Assembly: GCF_044769865.1 (NCBI RefSeq)
Contig: NZ_JBIZWA010000001.1
Location: forward strand, 1,116,001-1,180,000
Length of the DNA stretch: 64,000 nt
Direction of reading: 5' to 3'
Origin: Homoserinimonas sp044769865
GTDB taxonomy: Bacteria > Actinomycetota > Actinomycetes > Actinomycetales > Microbacteriaceae
Below the pieces are notes generated by a model. It was not told the origin of the DNA. It did no database searches and saw nothing but the letters and a program-made list of their open reading frames with translations. Shown here piece by piece: positions 50,240 through 58,069 of the stretch. The stretch's first letter is position 1, and the number at the start of each line of letters is the position of its first letter. A program made the position numbers and the translations under genes.

Positions 50240-52039
50240 GTGGCTGTACCCGCGCTTTCCCGCCGCGACCTGGACTTCCTGCTCTACGAATGGCTTGACG
50301 TCGAACGTCTCACGGAGCGCCCGCGCTTTGCGGAGCACTCCCGTGAGACGTTCGACGCGGTCCTCGACCTGAGCGCCGACGTGGCGACGAAGCACTTCGC
50401 GCCACACAACAAGAAGTCCGATGCCAACGAGCCCGTCATGGCGGAGGACGGCACCGTCACCCTCGTGCCCGAGATCGCCGAGGGCCTCGCGGCCTTCACC
50501 GAGTCGGGCCTCTTCGCCGCCTCCTTCGACGAGGAGATCGGCGGCCTCCAGCTGCCCATGTCGGTCATGCGGGCCTGCATGGCCTGGTTCCAGGCGGCGA
50601 ACGCGAGCACCTCCAACTACGCCTTCCTCACGATCGGCAATGCGCACTGCATCGTCGCCCACGGGTCCGAGGAACAGGTCGACGAGTGGGTGCAGCCCAT
50701 GCTCGAGGGTCGCTACTTCGGCACCATGGCGCTCTCGGAGCCGCAGGCAGGCTCGTCGCTCGCCGACATCACGACCATGGCGGTGCCCCAGGACGACGGC
50801 ACCTTCCGCCTCACGGGCACCAAGATGTGGATCTCGGGCGGCGATCACGAGCTGAGCGAGAACATCGTGCACCTCGTGCTCGCGAAGACACCCGGCGCTC
50901 CCGCGGGCGTGAAGGGCATCTCGCTCTTCATCGTGCCCAAGTACCTGCACGCATCCGATGGTTCGCTCGGTGAGCGCAACGACGTGGTGCTCGCGGGCCT
51001 CAACCACAAGATGGGCCAGCGCGGCACGACCAACACCCTCCTGAACTTCGGGGAGGGCAAGTACACGCCGGGTGGCTCGGGCGGTGCCGTCGGCTACCTG
51101 CTCGGGGAGCTGCACAGCGGCCTCGCCTACATGTTCCACATGATGAACGAGGCACGCATCGGGGTCGGGATGCTCGCGACATCCCTCGGCTATGTCGGCT
51201 ACCGGCAGGCGCTCGACTACGCGAAGGTGCGCACGCAGGGCCGCGGGCTCGGCGTCAAAGACCCGAGCACGCCACCGGTGCCGCTCATCGAGCACGCCGA
51301 CGTGCGACGGATGCTGCTCGAGCAGAAGGCCTACGTCGAGGGCGGCATGGCGCTGGGCCTCTACTGCTCCACGCTCGTCGATGAGGAGCAGACGGCGGAG
51401 AGCGAGGAGGAGCGCACGCAGGCGACCCTGCTGCTCGACATCCTGACGCCGATTGCCAAGAGCTGGCCCTCGCAGTGGGCGCTGCGCGCGAACGAACTCG
51501 CCATCCAGGTGCATGGCGGCTACGGCTACACGCGCGACTTCGACGTCGAGCAGTTCTACCGCGACAACCGGCTCAACCCCATCCACGAGGGAACCCACGG
51601 CGTGCAGGGCCTCGACCTGCTCGGCCGCAAGGTCACCATGAAGGGCGGGGCGGCACTTGCGCTGCTGCTCGGCCGCATCAACGGGACCGCGGCGCGAGCA
51701 CTCGAGGCCGGCGGCGAGGCTGCAGAGCAGGGGCGGATGCTGCAGGCCGCCGCCGCCCGCATCCAGCAGAGCACCGAGCGGCTGTGGGGCCAGGGTGACC
51801 CGGCCGTCGCGCTCGCCAACTCATCCGTCTACCTCGAAGCGGTCGGGCACGTCGTGGTCGCGTGGCTGTGGCTCGACCAGGCGCTCGCGGCGGGCGACAG
51901 GGCTGGCGAGTTCTACGAGGGCAAGCGGCGCGCGGCATCCTTCTTCTTCGCGTGGGAGCTGCCCAAGACGGGCCCGCAGTTCGACCTGCTCGACAGCCTC
52001 AACCGCGACACCCTCGACATGGAGCCCGCCTGGTTCTGA
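50240..52039 (+). CDS. Large acyl-CoA dehydrogenase (FadE5-like)
   Basis: A 599-residue acyl-CoA dehydrogenase, longer than the usual 380-400 residues because of a C-terminal helical extension, as in bacterial ACADs of the FadE5/ACAD9-like size class. It shows ALSEPQAGSSLADITT and GTKMWISGGDHEL for the flavin and substrate site, and NPIHEGTHGVQGLDLLG with the probable catalytic Glu. GGAGG precedes the GTG. It is the natural electron donor to the EtfBA encoded just upstream. Confidence 0.92.
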   Translation: MAVPALSRRDLDFLLYEWLDVERLTERPRFAEHSRETFDAVLDLSADVATKHFAPHNKKSDANEPVMAEDGTVTLVPEIAEGLAAFTESGLFAASFDEEIGGLQLPMSVMRACMAWFQAANASTSNYAFLTIGNAHCIVAHGSEEQVDEWVQPMLEGRYFGTMALSEPQAGSSLADITTMAVPQDDGTFRLTGTKMWISGGDHELSENIVHLVLAKTPGAPAGVKGISLFIVPKYLHASDGSLGERNDVVLAGLNHKMGQRGTTNTLLNFGEGKYTPGGSGGAVGYLLGELHSGLAYMFHMMNEARIGVGMLATSLGYVGYRQALDYAKVRTQGRGLGVKDPSTPPVPLIEHADVRRMLLEQKAYVEGGMALGLYCSTLVDEEQTAESEEERTQATLLLDILTPIAKSWPSQWALRANELAIQVHGGYGYTRDFDVEQFYRDNRLNPIHEGTHGVQGLDLLGRKVTMKGGAALALLLGRINGTAARALEAGGEAAEQGRMLQAAAARIQQSTERLWGQGDPAVALANSSVYLEAVGHVVVAWLWLDQALAAGDRAGEFYEGKRRAASFFFAWELPKTGPQFDLLDSLNRDTLDMEPAWF

Positions 52040-52047
52040 GCCAGTAG

Positions 52048-52695
52048 TCAACCCGCGGGGCGGCGCACCCGCAGCACCGTGTCGGCGATCGCCATCCGCG
52101 TGCCCTTCCAGGTCATGGTGCGTTCGAAGACCCCGTTCGTCTCGACGGTCCAGTCGGCTGGGAGCGCCAGCGAGGCGAGCACCTCGTCGGCGGTCGGCGG
52201 GATCTCGTGCGCGTGGTCCGGCTCGGTCGAGCCGGGCGGCGGGGCGCCGTGTCCGACGATGAGAAGCCGCCCGCCCGGCGCCACCGCGGCCACCGCGCGG
52301 CGGAGGATCTCCTCGCGCGGGAGCTCGACGGGCGAGTGGAGGAACGCCGCCGTCACGAGGTCGAACTCGGCACTCGGATGCCACTGCGCCAGGTCGGCCT
52401 GCAGCCACGTCACGCGGTGCGAGAGTCCGCGAAGCTGTGCTTCCTCGGCGGCGACCGCAAGGGCATTGGCGGAGATGTCGATCGCGGTCACGGTCCACCC
52501 GTGACTCGCGAGCCACAGGGCGTCGCCGCCTTCGCCGCTGCCGAGTTCGAGGGCGGTGCCGACAGGGAGGCCAGCCACCTCGTGTTCGACGGCGGCGTTC
52601 ACGCGACCGCTCCACATCCGCCCACTCTCGCCGCGGTGACTGACGTAGCGCTCCTCCCAGAACGCGGCGGGGTCGTGCGCTTGTCGTTTCGTCAT
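52048..52695 (-). CDS. Class I SAM-dependent methyltransferase
   Basis: A 215-residue enzyme: WEERY and GRVNAAVEHEVAGL at the start, motif I ALELGSGEGGDALWLA, motif II acid TAIDISANAL, FDLVTAAFLHSP and APGGRLLIVGHG. It belongs to the small TehB/thiopurine-methyltransferase-like group; a thiol or metalloid acceptor is possible but unproven. It is divergent from the XRE-cupin regulator gene and converges, 8 bp apart, with the acyl-CoA dehydrogenase gene. Confidence 0.85.
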   Translation of the reverse strand: MTKRQAHDPAAFWEERYVSHRGESGRMWSGRVNAAVEHEVAGLPVGTALELGSGEGGDALWLASHGWTVTAIDISANALAVAAEEAQLRGLSHRVTWLQADLAQWHPSAEFDLVTAAFLHSPVELPREEILRRAVAAVAPGGRLLIVGHGAPPPGSTEPDHAHEIPPTADEVLASLALPADWTVETNGVFERTMTWKGTRMAIADTVLRVRRPAG

Positions 52696-52719
52696 GGTTC
52701 CAGCGTGCGGCGTGCTAGC

Positions 52720-52751
52720 TTGACTGGCAACTATCCGTGCTGAATTGGCAA
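52720..52751. promoter_or_regulatory. Direct repeat in divergent promoter region
   Basis: TGACTGGCAA (52721-52730) and TGAATTGGCAA (52741-52751) repeat at about 20 bp, two helical turns. TTGACT at 52720 could be a -35. The position just before the XRE-cupin gene suggests an autoregulatory site. Confidence 0.4.
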
Positions 52752-52763
52752 GAAGGGGGCGCC

Positions 52764-53342
52764 ATGGCCGAGAACTCCGTCAAGCTCGTGGGTCCGCGGC
52801 TCAAGAGCTGGCGCGAGAAGCGCAGCATGACGCTCGCCGAACTGTCGCGCATCACCGGCATCTCCGCCAGTACGCTGTCGCGGCTCGAGGCAGGCAAGCG
52901 CGCGCCCAACCTCGAGCTCGTCGTGCCCATCGCGCGAGCCCTTCGTCTGGAGCTGGACGACATCGTTCCGCAGGCCGCACCCGACCCCCGGGTGGCCCGC
53001 ACGAAGAAGCGAGTGGGCGAGATCCAGTACGAGACGCTCTCGCCCGAGTCGAGCCCCGTGCAGACCTACAAGGTCACCCTCCCGGCCAATCCGGACGGCG
53101 CGACGGCCGTGCCTGATCCGCGGGTGCACGATGGCCACGAGTGGCTCTATGTGCTCTCGGGGAGGCTGCGCCTCGTGCTGGGCGACCAGGAGGTCACGCT
53201 CGGCCCGGGCGAGGCCGCGGAGTTCGACACGCGGCTCCCGCACTGGCTCTCGGCGACGGGCGCCGGGCCCGTCGAGATGCTGTCGATCTTCAGCAAGGAG
53301 GGCAAGCGCATTCACCTGCGTGCCCGCCCTGCAGCGAAGTAG
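52764..53342 (+). CDS. XRE-family regulator with cupin sensor domain
   Basis: A 192-residue regulator: helix-turn-helix SWREKRSMTLAELSRITGIS to ARALRLELDDIVPQ, then a cupin domain with HDGHEWLYVLSGRLRLVLGDQ and DTRLPHWLSATGAG, whose His and Glu residues fit a metal site. Such proteins control small-molecule catabolic or stress genes. The ATG at 52764 follows AAGGGGG; a GTG 27 bp upstream is less likely. It may control the divergent methyltransferase or the F420 genes downstream (25 bp gap). Confidence 0.88.
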   Translation: MAENSVKLVGPRLKSWREKRSMTLAELSRITGISASTLSRLEAGKRAPNLELVVPIARALRLELDDIVPQAAPDPRVARTKKRVGEIQYETLSPESSPVQTYKVTLPANPDGATAVPDPRVHDGHEWLYVLSGRLRLVLGDQEVTLGPGEAAEFDTRLPHWLSATGAGPVEMLSIFSKEGKRIHLRARPAAK

Positions 53343-53366
53343 CCCGGGGGCTGGCAGGATTCACCT

Positions 53367-54365
53367 ATGACTCGCGCGCGCATCGGCTACGCCGCCATGC
53401 TGGAACAGTTCGCGCCCTCCGAGGCGGTCGCGCTCGCCGCGCACGCCGAGGCGCACGGCTTCTCGGGAGTCATCGCCGCAGACCACTTCCAGCCGTGGGT
53501 TCCCGCGCAGGGCGAGTCGTCCTTCGTGTGGAGCGTGCTCTCGGCCCTCGGTGAGCGCACCGAGGGCAGCTTCGGACCTGTGACCTCGCCGACCTTCCGG
53601 ATGCACCCCGCCGCCGTGGCGCAGGCATCCGCGACCCTCGCCAGCATGTACCCGGGTCGCCACTGGCTCGGTGTGGGCTCGGGCGAGGCGCTCAACGAGC
53701 ACGTCGTCGGCCAGTACTGGCCCGAGGCGCCCGAACGCATCGACCGGATGTTCGAGGCTGTCGAGGTCATCGGCAAGCTCTTCGCAGGTTCGCTCGCGGG
53801 CCGTGACGTGCGGCACAGCGGCACGCACTTTCGCCTCGAGTCGGCGCGCCTGTGGACCATGCCCGAGGTCGCGCCCCAGGTGCTCGTCGCGACATCCGGA
53901 CCCGTGACCGCGAAGCGCGCGGGACGGGTCGCCGACGGCATCATCACGACCAATGCGCCGCTCGAGAAGCTCGAGCAGCTGCTGCGCCGCTTCGAGGAGG
54001 GGGCCCGCGCGGCCGGCCGGGACGCGACATCCGCCCCGCGTGTGCTGCGCCTGCACCTCAGCTGGGCCGACACCGACGAGCAGGCCATGGCGAACGCCCT
54101 GCGGGAGTGGCCCAACGGCGCCATGCGGTTCTCGCAGGCCGATGTGCGGTCGCCCTACGAGTTCGAGCAGCTGGCCAGGCTCGTGCGGCCCGAGCATTTC
54201 GAGGGGCGGATGCTCGTGAGCGCCGACCTCGACGCCCACCGTGAGCACATCCAGCGCCACCTCGACCTCGGGTTCACTCACATCCACCTGCACAATGTGG
54301 GTCGCAACCAGCGCGAGTGGATCGAGGCCTTCGGGCGCGATGTGCTGCCGAAGCTGGTGGCGTGA
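53367..54365 (+). CDS. F420-dependent LLM oxidoreductase, FGD-like family
   Basis: A 332-residue LLM-class protein. It aligns along its length with FGD-type enzymes (EQFAPSEAVALAAHAEAHGF, AADHFQPWVPAQGESSFVWS, GVGSGEALNEHVVGQ) but lacks the strict glucose-6-phosphate pattern seen in the fgd product at 46309, so another substrate is likely. It is adjacent to cofE with a TGATG junction, which supports F420 rather than FMN as cofactor. Confidence 0.87.
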   Translation: MTRARIGYAAMLEQFAPSEAVALAAHAEAHGFSGVIAADHFQPWVPAQGESSFVWSVLSALGERTEGSFGPVTSPTFRMHPAAVAQASATLASMYPGRHWLGVGSGEALNEHVVGQYWPEAPERIDRMFEAVEVIGKLFAGSLAGRDVRHSGTHFRLESARLWTMPEVAPQVLVATSGPVTAKRAGRVADGIITTNAPLEKLEQLLRRFEEGARAAGRDATSAPRVLRLHLSWADTDEQAMANALREWPNGAMRFSQADVRSPYEFEQLARLVRPEHFEGRMLVSADLDAHREHIQRHLDLGFTHIHLHNVGRNQREWIEAFGRDVLPKLVA

Positions 54366-55150
54366 TGGCGTTGGTTCCAGGCCTCGCGGTCTTCGGCGTG
54401 GCGGGCATCCCCGAGGTGCGGCCGGGCGACGACATTGCGGCGCTCATCCTCGCGGCGGGCGCCGAACTGGAGCACGGCGACATCCTCGCCGTGACGAGCA
54501 AGGTCGTGTCGAAGGCCGAGGGGCGCGTCGTCGCGGCGGCCGACCGAGAGCAGGCGATCACCGACGAGACCGTGCGCGTGGTGGCATCCCGCGAGCATCC
54601 CGGCGGCGTCACCCGCATCGTCGAGAACCGGCAGGGCCTTGTGATGGCGGCGGCCGGCGTCGACTCGAGCAACACGGATGACGGCACCGTGCTGCTGCTC
54701 CCCGAGGATCCGGATGCCTCGGCCCGCACACTCTGCGCCGCGCTCCGCCGCGCGACCGGCCTGCGCCTCGGCGTCATCATCACCGACACGGCGGGGCGTC
54801 CCTGGCGGCAGGGACAGACCGACATTGCGATCGGTGCGGCGGGGGTGCGGGTCATCGACGACCTGCGGGGCACCACGGATGCCGCGGGGCGTCCGCTCAC
54901 CGTCACGGCGGCGGCCATCGGGGATGAGGTCGCTGCGGCATCCGATCTCGTCAAGGGCAAGACCAGCGGCATGCCCGTCGCGGTCGTGCGGGGACTCGGC
55001 CGCTACGTCGCCGAGCTCGACGCACCGGGCGCGCGCTCCCTGCAGCGGCACGGCGACGCCGACATGTTCAGCCTGGGCACCGCGGAGGCGCGGGCGGAAG
55101 GCTTTGCGGCGGGGCGGGCCTCGCTACTCACGCCGCCGTCGTCGGCGTAG
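54365..55150 (+). CDS. cofE: Coenzyme F420-0:L-glutamate ligase
   Basis: A 261-residue CofE: GIPEVRPGDDIAALI, DILAVTSKVVSKAEGR, TRIVENRQGLVMAAAGVDSSN, LGVIITDTAGRPWRQGQTDIAIG and GDEVAAASDLVKGKT match the family's GTP, metal and F420 sites. It adds glutamates to F420-0 with gamma-linkages. It is a single-domain protein, without the FMN-binding C-terminal half of mycobacterial FbiB. No cofC, cofD/fbiA or fbiC is found in the window. The ATG overlaps the stop of the LLM gene by one base. Confidence 0.93.
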   Translation: MALVPGLAVFGVAGIPEVRPGDDIAALILAAGAELEHGDILAVTSKVVSKAEGRVVAAADREQAITDETVRVVASREHPGGVTRIVENRQGLVMAAAGVDSSNTDDGTVLLLPEDPDASARTLCAALRRATGLRLGVIITDTAGRPWRQGQTDIAIGAAGVRVIDDLRGTTDAAGRPLTVTAAAIGDEVAAASDLVKGKTSGMPVAVVRGLGRYVAELDAPGARSLQRHGDADMFSLGTAEARAEGFAAGRASLLTPPSSA

Positions 55151-55153
55151 CGT
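55148..55153 (+). promoter_or_regulatory. Leaderless -10 box (TAGCGT)
   Basis: TAGCGT overlaps the cofE stop codon and lies 6 nt before the ATG of the Ddn-like gene, giving a possible separate leaderless transcript. Confidence 0.45.
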
Positions 55154-55159
55154 GGGGGC

Positions 55160-55600
55160 ATGCCACTCAGCGGAGACTACGAACCCAGCACATCGAAGCG
55201 CACCGCCGACCAGGTTGCCCTCTATGAGAGCTCCGGCGGCACGGAGGGCACGACCCTGGGCGGCAGGCCCGTCGTGATCGTCACGTCCGTCGGCGCAAAG
55301 TCGGGCAAGCTGCGCAAGATCGCGCTCATGCGGGTCGAACACGAGGGCGAGTATGCGCTCGTCGCATCGATGGGCGGGGCGCCGAAACATCCGGTCTGGT
55401 ACTACAACCTCGTCAAGGAGCCGCGCATCGAGCTGCAGGACGGCGCCGACCGCGCCGACTACGAGGTGCGGATCGTGGAGGGCGAGGAGAAGGCGGCCTG
55501 GTGGGAGCGCTGCGTGGCCGCGTTCCCGCCCTACGCGGAGTACCAGCAGCGCACGGAGCGGGAGATCCCGGTGTTCGTGGCGCGGCGCATCGCGGAGTAG
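55160..55600 (+). CDS. F420-dependent nitroreductase/quinone reductase, Ddn family
   Basis: A 146-residue split beta-barrel protein of the Ddn family: PVVIVTSVGAKSGKLRKIAL (F420 phosphate loop), YALVASMGGAPKHPVWYYNL and PRIELQDGADRADYEVRI. Mycobacterial homologues reduce quinones and nitroaromatics with F420H2. It would consume reduced F420 made by FGD. It lies 9 bp after cofE. Confidence 0.92.
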   Translation: MPLSGDYEPSTSKRTADQVALYESSGGTEGTTLGGRPVVIVTSVGAKSGKLRKIALMRVEHEGEYALVASMGGAPKHPVWYYNLVKEPRIELQDGADRADYEVRIVEGEEKAAWWERCVAAFPPYAEYQQRTEREIPVFVARRIAE

Positions 55601-55641
55601 CAAGCTCATGGTTGCCGAACCCGCACATCGTCGGCGGCTCA

Positions 55642-56088
55642 CTACACGTCGTCGGGCGTCGCCTCGTGATGCGGGGCGCCGTGCGTGCGGCGGTCCTCCT
55701 TCATCTCGGCCTCGAAGAGGTGCCGTCGGCCGCCAGCGAGCTGGTCACGGGCATCCTTCTCGACCTGTTTGAAGGTGGCGTAGTAGTTGTCGTCGTAGTC
55801 CTCGACGATCTGGAAGGTCCAGCGACCGCCGACGACGTTGCGGCCTACGACCTCGCGGTTGATGCGCTCGGCGAGCTCGTCGTGCCCGGCCTTGCGGAGC
55901 GCCTCGACCGCGTCGCCGAGGTGCAGGTCGGCCGTGCCGGTCAGCCGGTGGAAGCCATACAGCAGCCCCCGCGCATGCTCGACGACCTCGAGCGCCTCCG
56001 ACAGTTTGCCGAGTGCCTCGACGGTCGCGTCGTCGAGTCCGTCTGGGCGCTGGTGGGCGGCATCCGGTCCGTCATGCGTCTCACTCAT
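55642..56088 (-). CDS. Conserved actinobacterial protein of unknown function
   Basis: A 148-residue soluble protein, mostly helical at first (LGKLSEALEVVEHARGLLYGFH, DAVEALRKAGHDELAERI) with a C-terminal ERINREVVGRNVVGGRWTF and a charged tail EAEMKEDRRTHG. I recall similar proteins across Actinobacteria, without known function. The ATG at 56088 gives an N terminus MSETHDGPD; longer in-frame starts would run into the hairpin at 56147-56205 and are rejected. Confidence 0.7.
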   Translation of the reverse strand: MSETHDGPDAAHQRPDGLDDATVEALGKLSEALEVVEHARGLLYGFHRLTGTADLHLGDAVEALRKAGHDELAERINREVVGRNVVGGRWTFQIVEDYDDNYYATFKQVEKDARDQLAGGRRHLFEAEMKEDRRTHGAPHHEATPDDV

Positions 56089-56146
56089 GCCCCGGATGTT
56101 GCCCCCGCCGCCCGAGAATTCGCCCAGTTGCGTGAGCCGGTCTTGA

Positions 56147-56205
56147 GTGAGATCCGACAAGTGCACCTTCCCGACGGCGCGGAAGGTGCATTTGTCGGAT
56201 CTCAC
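56147..56205. terminator. Long intergenic hairpin, 25-bp stem
   Basis: Arms 56147-56171 and 56181-56205 pair over 25 bp with a single G-T mismatch and a 9-base loop. It follows the end of the ABC ATPase gene (56236) and precedes the conserved gene starting at 56088, fitting a strong terminator for the importer operon; no T run is present. Confidence 0.7.
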
Positions 56206-56235
56206 GCGAGGAGAAGGGAGGGGATGCGCGGGCGG

Positions 56236-57018
56236 CTAGGAGAAGACGATGACCGGGTGGCCTGTGCGCGGGTTGGTCAGCACGTCGCAGTCCACGCCGT
56301 AGACGGCGCTGATGGTGGCGGGCTGCAGCACCTCGGCGGGGGTGCCGGCGGCCACGAGGCATCCGTCGTCGAGGAGCAGGATGCGGTCGCAGTGGGCGGC
56401 CGCGAGCGTGAGGTCGTGGAGCGCCATGACGGCCGTGACGCCGAGCCCGCGCACCTGCCGCAGGAGCGACAGTTGGGCGTGCACGTCGAGGTGGTTGGTG
56501 GGTTCGTCGAGCAGGAGCACGCCCGGCTCCTGGGCGAGGGCCCGGGCGACCTGCACGCGCTGCTGCTGGCCGCCGCTCAGGGTGTGCCAGTGCCGCTCGG
56601 CGATGTCGGTCGCGCCCGCGGCCGCGAGGGCGGCGTCGACCGAGGGGGCGTCGGTGGAGCTGAGGAGTCCGCGGCGGTGCGGGATGCGGCCGAGCTGCAC
56701 GACCTCACGGGCGGTCAGGTCGGTCGAGGGGGTGGCGTTCTGTTCGAGGAGGGCGATGCGGCGGGCGCGCTCGCGGCGCGGGAGGGCGGCGAGGTCGGTT
56801 CCGTCGATTGCGACGGTGCCGGCATCCGGGGCCGTGATGCCGCCGATGACCCGCAGGAGGGTGGACTTGCCGGCGCCGTTGGGGCCGAGCAGGCCCGTCA
56901 CAAGGCCGCTGGGGGCGCTCGCCGTGATGTCGCGAAGCACGGGCCGACCGTCGATCGAGACGGAGACTCCGCTGAGCTCGAGCCCCGCGAGCCGGGTCTG
57001 CGTCGTCGTCACGCCCAT
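56236..57018 (-). CDS. Putative F420-0 ABC importer ATPase
   Basis: A 260-residue FecE/BtuD-type ATPase: Walker A GPNGAGKSTLL near residue 45, signature TLSGGQQQRVQVARAL, Walker B VLLLDEPTNHLD, and switch ALHDL. By fold alone it could serve siderophores, haem or vitamin B12. Its position beside cofE and the two other subunits matches the three-gene cassette proposed to import F420-0 in actinobacteria. The ATG at 57018 overlaps the permease gene by 10 bp. Confidence 0.82.
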   Translation of the reverse strand: MGVTTTQTRLAGLELSGVSVSIDGRPVLRDITASAPSGLVTGLLGPNGAGKSTLLRVIGGITAPDAGTVAIDGTDLAALPRRERARRIALLEQNATPSTDLTAREVVQLGRIPHRRGLLSSTDAPSVDAALAAAGATDIAERHWHTLSGGQQQRVQVARALAQEPGVLLLDEPTNHLDVHAQLSLLRQVRGLGVTAVMALHDLTLAAAHCDRILLLDDGCLVAAGTPAEVLQPATISAVYGVDCDVLTNPRTGHPVIVFS

Positions 57019-58037
57019 GTTGCCCCCCTCTTGCGCGCGAAGAGGAGCACGAAGACGGGCACGCCGATGACGGCCGTAATGATGCCGACCGGCAGCTCGC
57101 GCGGGTCGAAGACGGTGCGGGCGAGGGTGTCGGCGACGACGAGGAAGAGGGCGCCGGCGACGACCGCGAGTGGGAGCATCCGTACGTGCCCGGGGCCCGT
57201 GACGCTGCGCACGACGTGGGGGAGGATGAGGCCGACGAAGCCGATCGCCCCGCTCACGGCCACCATCGCGCCAGTGAGGAGCGCGACGCCCGTGAGCAGC
57301 AGCCAGCGGGTGGCCTCGACGTTGATGCCGAGGGATGCGGCGGCCGTGTCGCCGAAGGTGAAGGCATCGAGTCGCGGCGCGGCGAGCACGAGCGCGGTGC
57401 CGACGACGGCGAGGGCGATGCCCGAGATTGCGACGGTCGACCAGTCGCTGCCCGCGAGGGACCCGAGCAGCCAGTTGAGGATCTCGCGGTAGGAGTCGCC
57501 CTTGGCCGACCAGAAGATGACGAAGGAGGTCGCCGCCCCCGCCAGTTGGGCGATCGCGAGCCCCGCGAGCACGGCGCGCCCCGGCGTGATGGCCCCTCCC
57601 GCCCGCGCGATCGCGAGGGACGCGACGAGCGCGAGCAGGGCACCCGCGAAGGCGGCGACGGGCAGCAGGATGCCGAGCCCGAGGATCAGCACGGCCACCG
57701 CGCCGAGGGAGGCGCCCGAGGAGAGCCCGAGCAGGTAGGGATCGGCGAGGGGGTTGCGGGTAACGCTCTGCATGACGGCGCCGCTGAGGGCGAGTCCGGC
57801 GCCGACCGCCGCGGCGGTCAGCACGCGGGGCAGTCGCAGCTCCCACACGATCGCGTCGGTGAGGGGCGGCACGGCGGCGACAGGCAGTCCCAGGTGCCCG
57901 GCGACGCTCGCGAGCACATCACCCACCCGGATGTCGGCGGGCCCGATCGTGATGGCGACACAGCAGACGATGAGCAGGGCCGCGAGCGTGCTGAGGAGCG
58001 CGGCCGCGTGGGACACGCGACGGCGGGGGTCGCGCAT
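57009..58037 (-). CDS. Putative F420-0 ABC importer permease (FecCD family)
   Basis: A 342-residue permease with about ten TM helices. FecCD landmarks are LRLPRVLTAAAVGAGLALSG, QSVTRNPLADPYLLGLSSGA, and VSGAIGFVGLILPHVVRSVTG with the ATPase-docking region. It starts with ATG after GGAG. It pairs with the ATPase gene (10-bp overlap) and the binding protein 32 bp upstream. Confidence 0.85.
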   Translation of the reverse strand: MRDPRRRVSHAAALLSTLAALLIVCCVAITIGPADIRVGDVLASVAGHLGLPVAAVPPLTDAIVWELRLPRVLTAAAVGAGLALSGAVMQSVTRNPLADPYLLGLSSGASLGAVAVLILGLGILLPVAAFAGALLALVASLAIARAGGAITPGRAVLAGLAIAQLAGAATSFVIFWSAKGDSYREILNWLLGSLAGSDWSTVAISGIALAVVGTALVLAAPRLDAFTFGDTAAASLGINVEATRWLLLTGVALLTGAMVAVSGAIGFVGLILPHVVRSVTGPGHVRMLPLAVVAGALFLVVADTLARTVFDPRELPVGIITAVIGVPVFVLLFARKRGATWA

Positions 58038-58069
58038 CCGCTTCTCCGCCGGCGGGCGGGTGTCGAGGG

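Noticed and set aside
49700..51598. 632-codon minus-strand open frame opposite cytochrome b and acyl-CoA dehydrogenase
   Set aside because: Antisense shadow; spans two real genes and has no motif.
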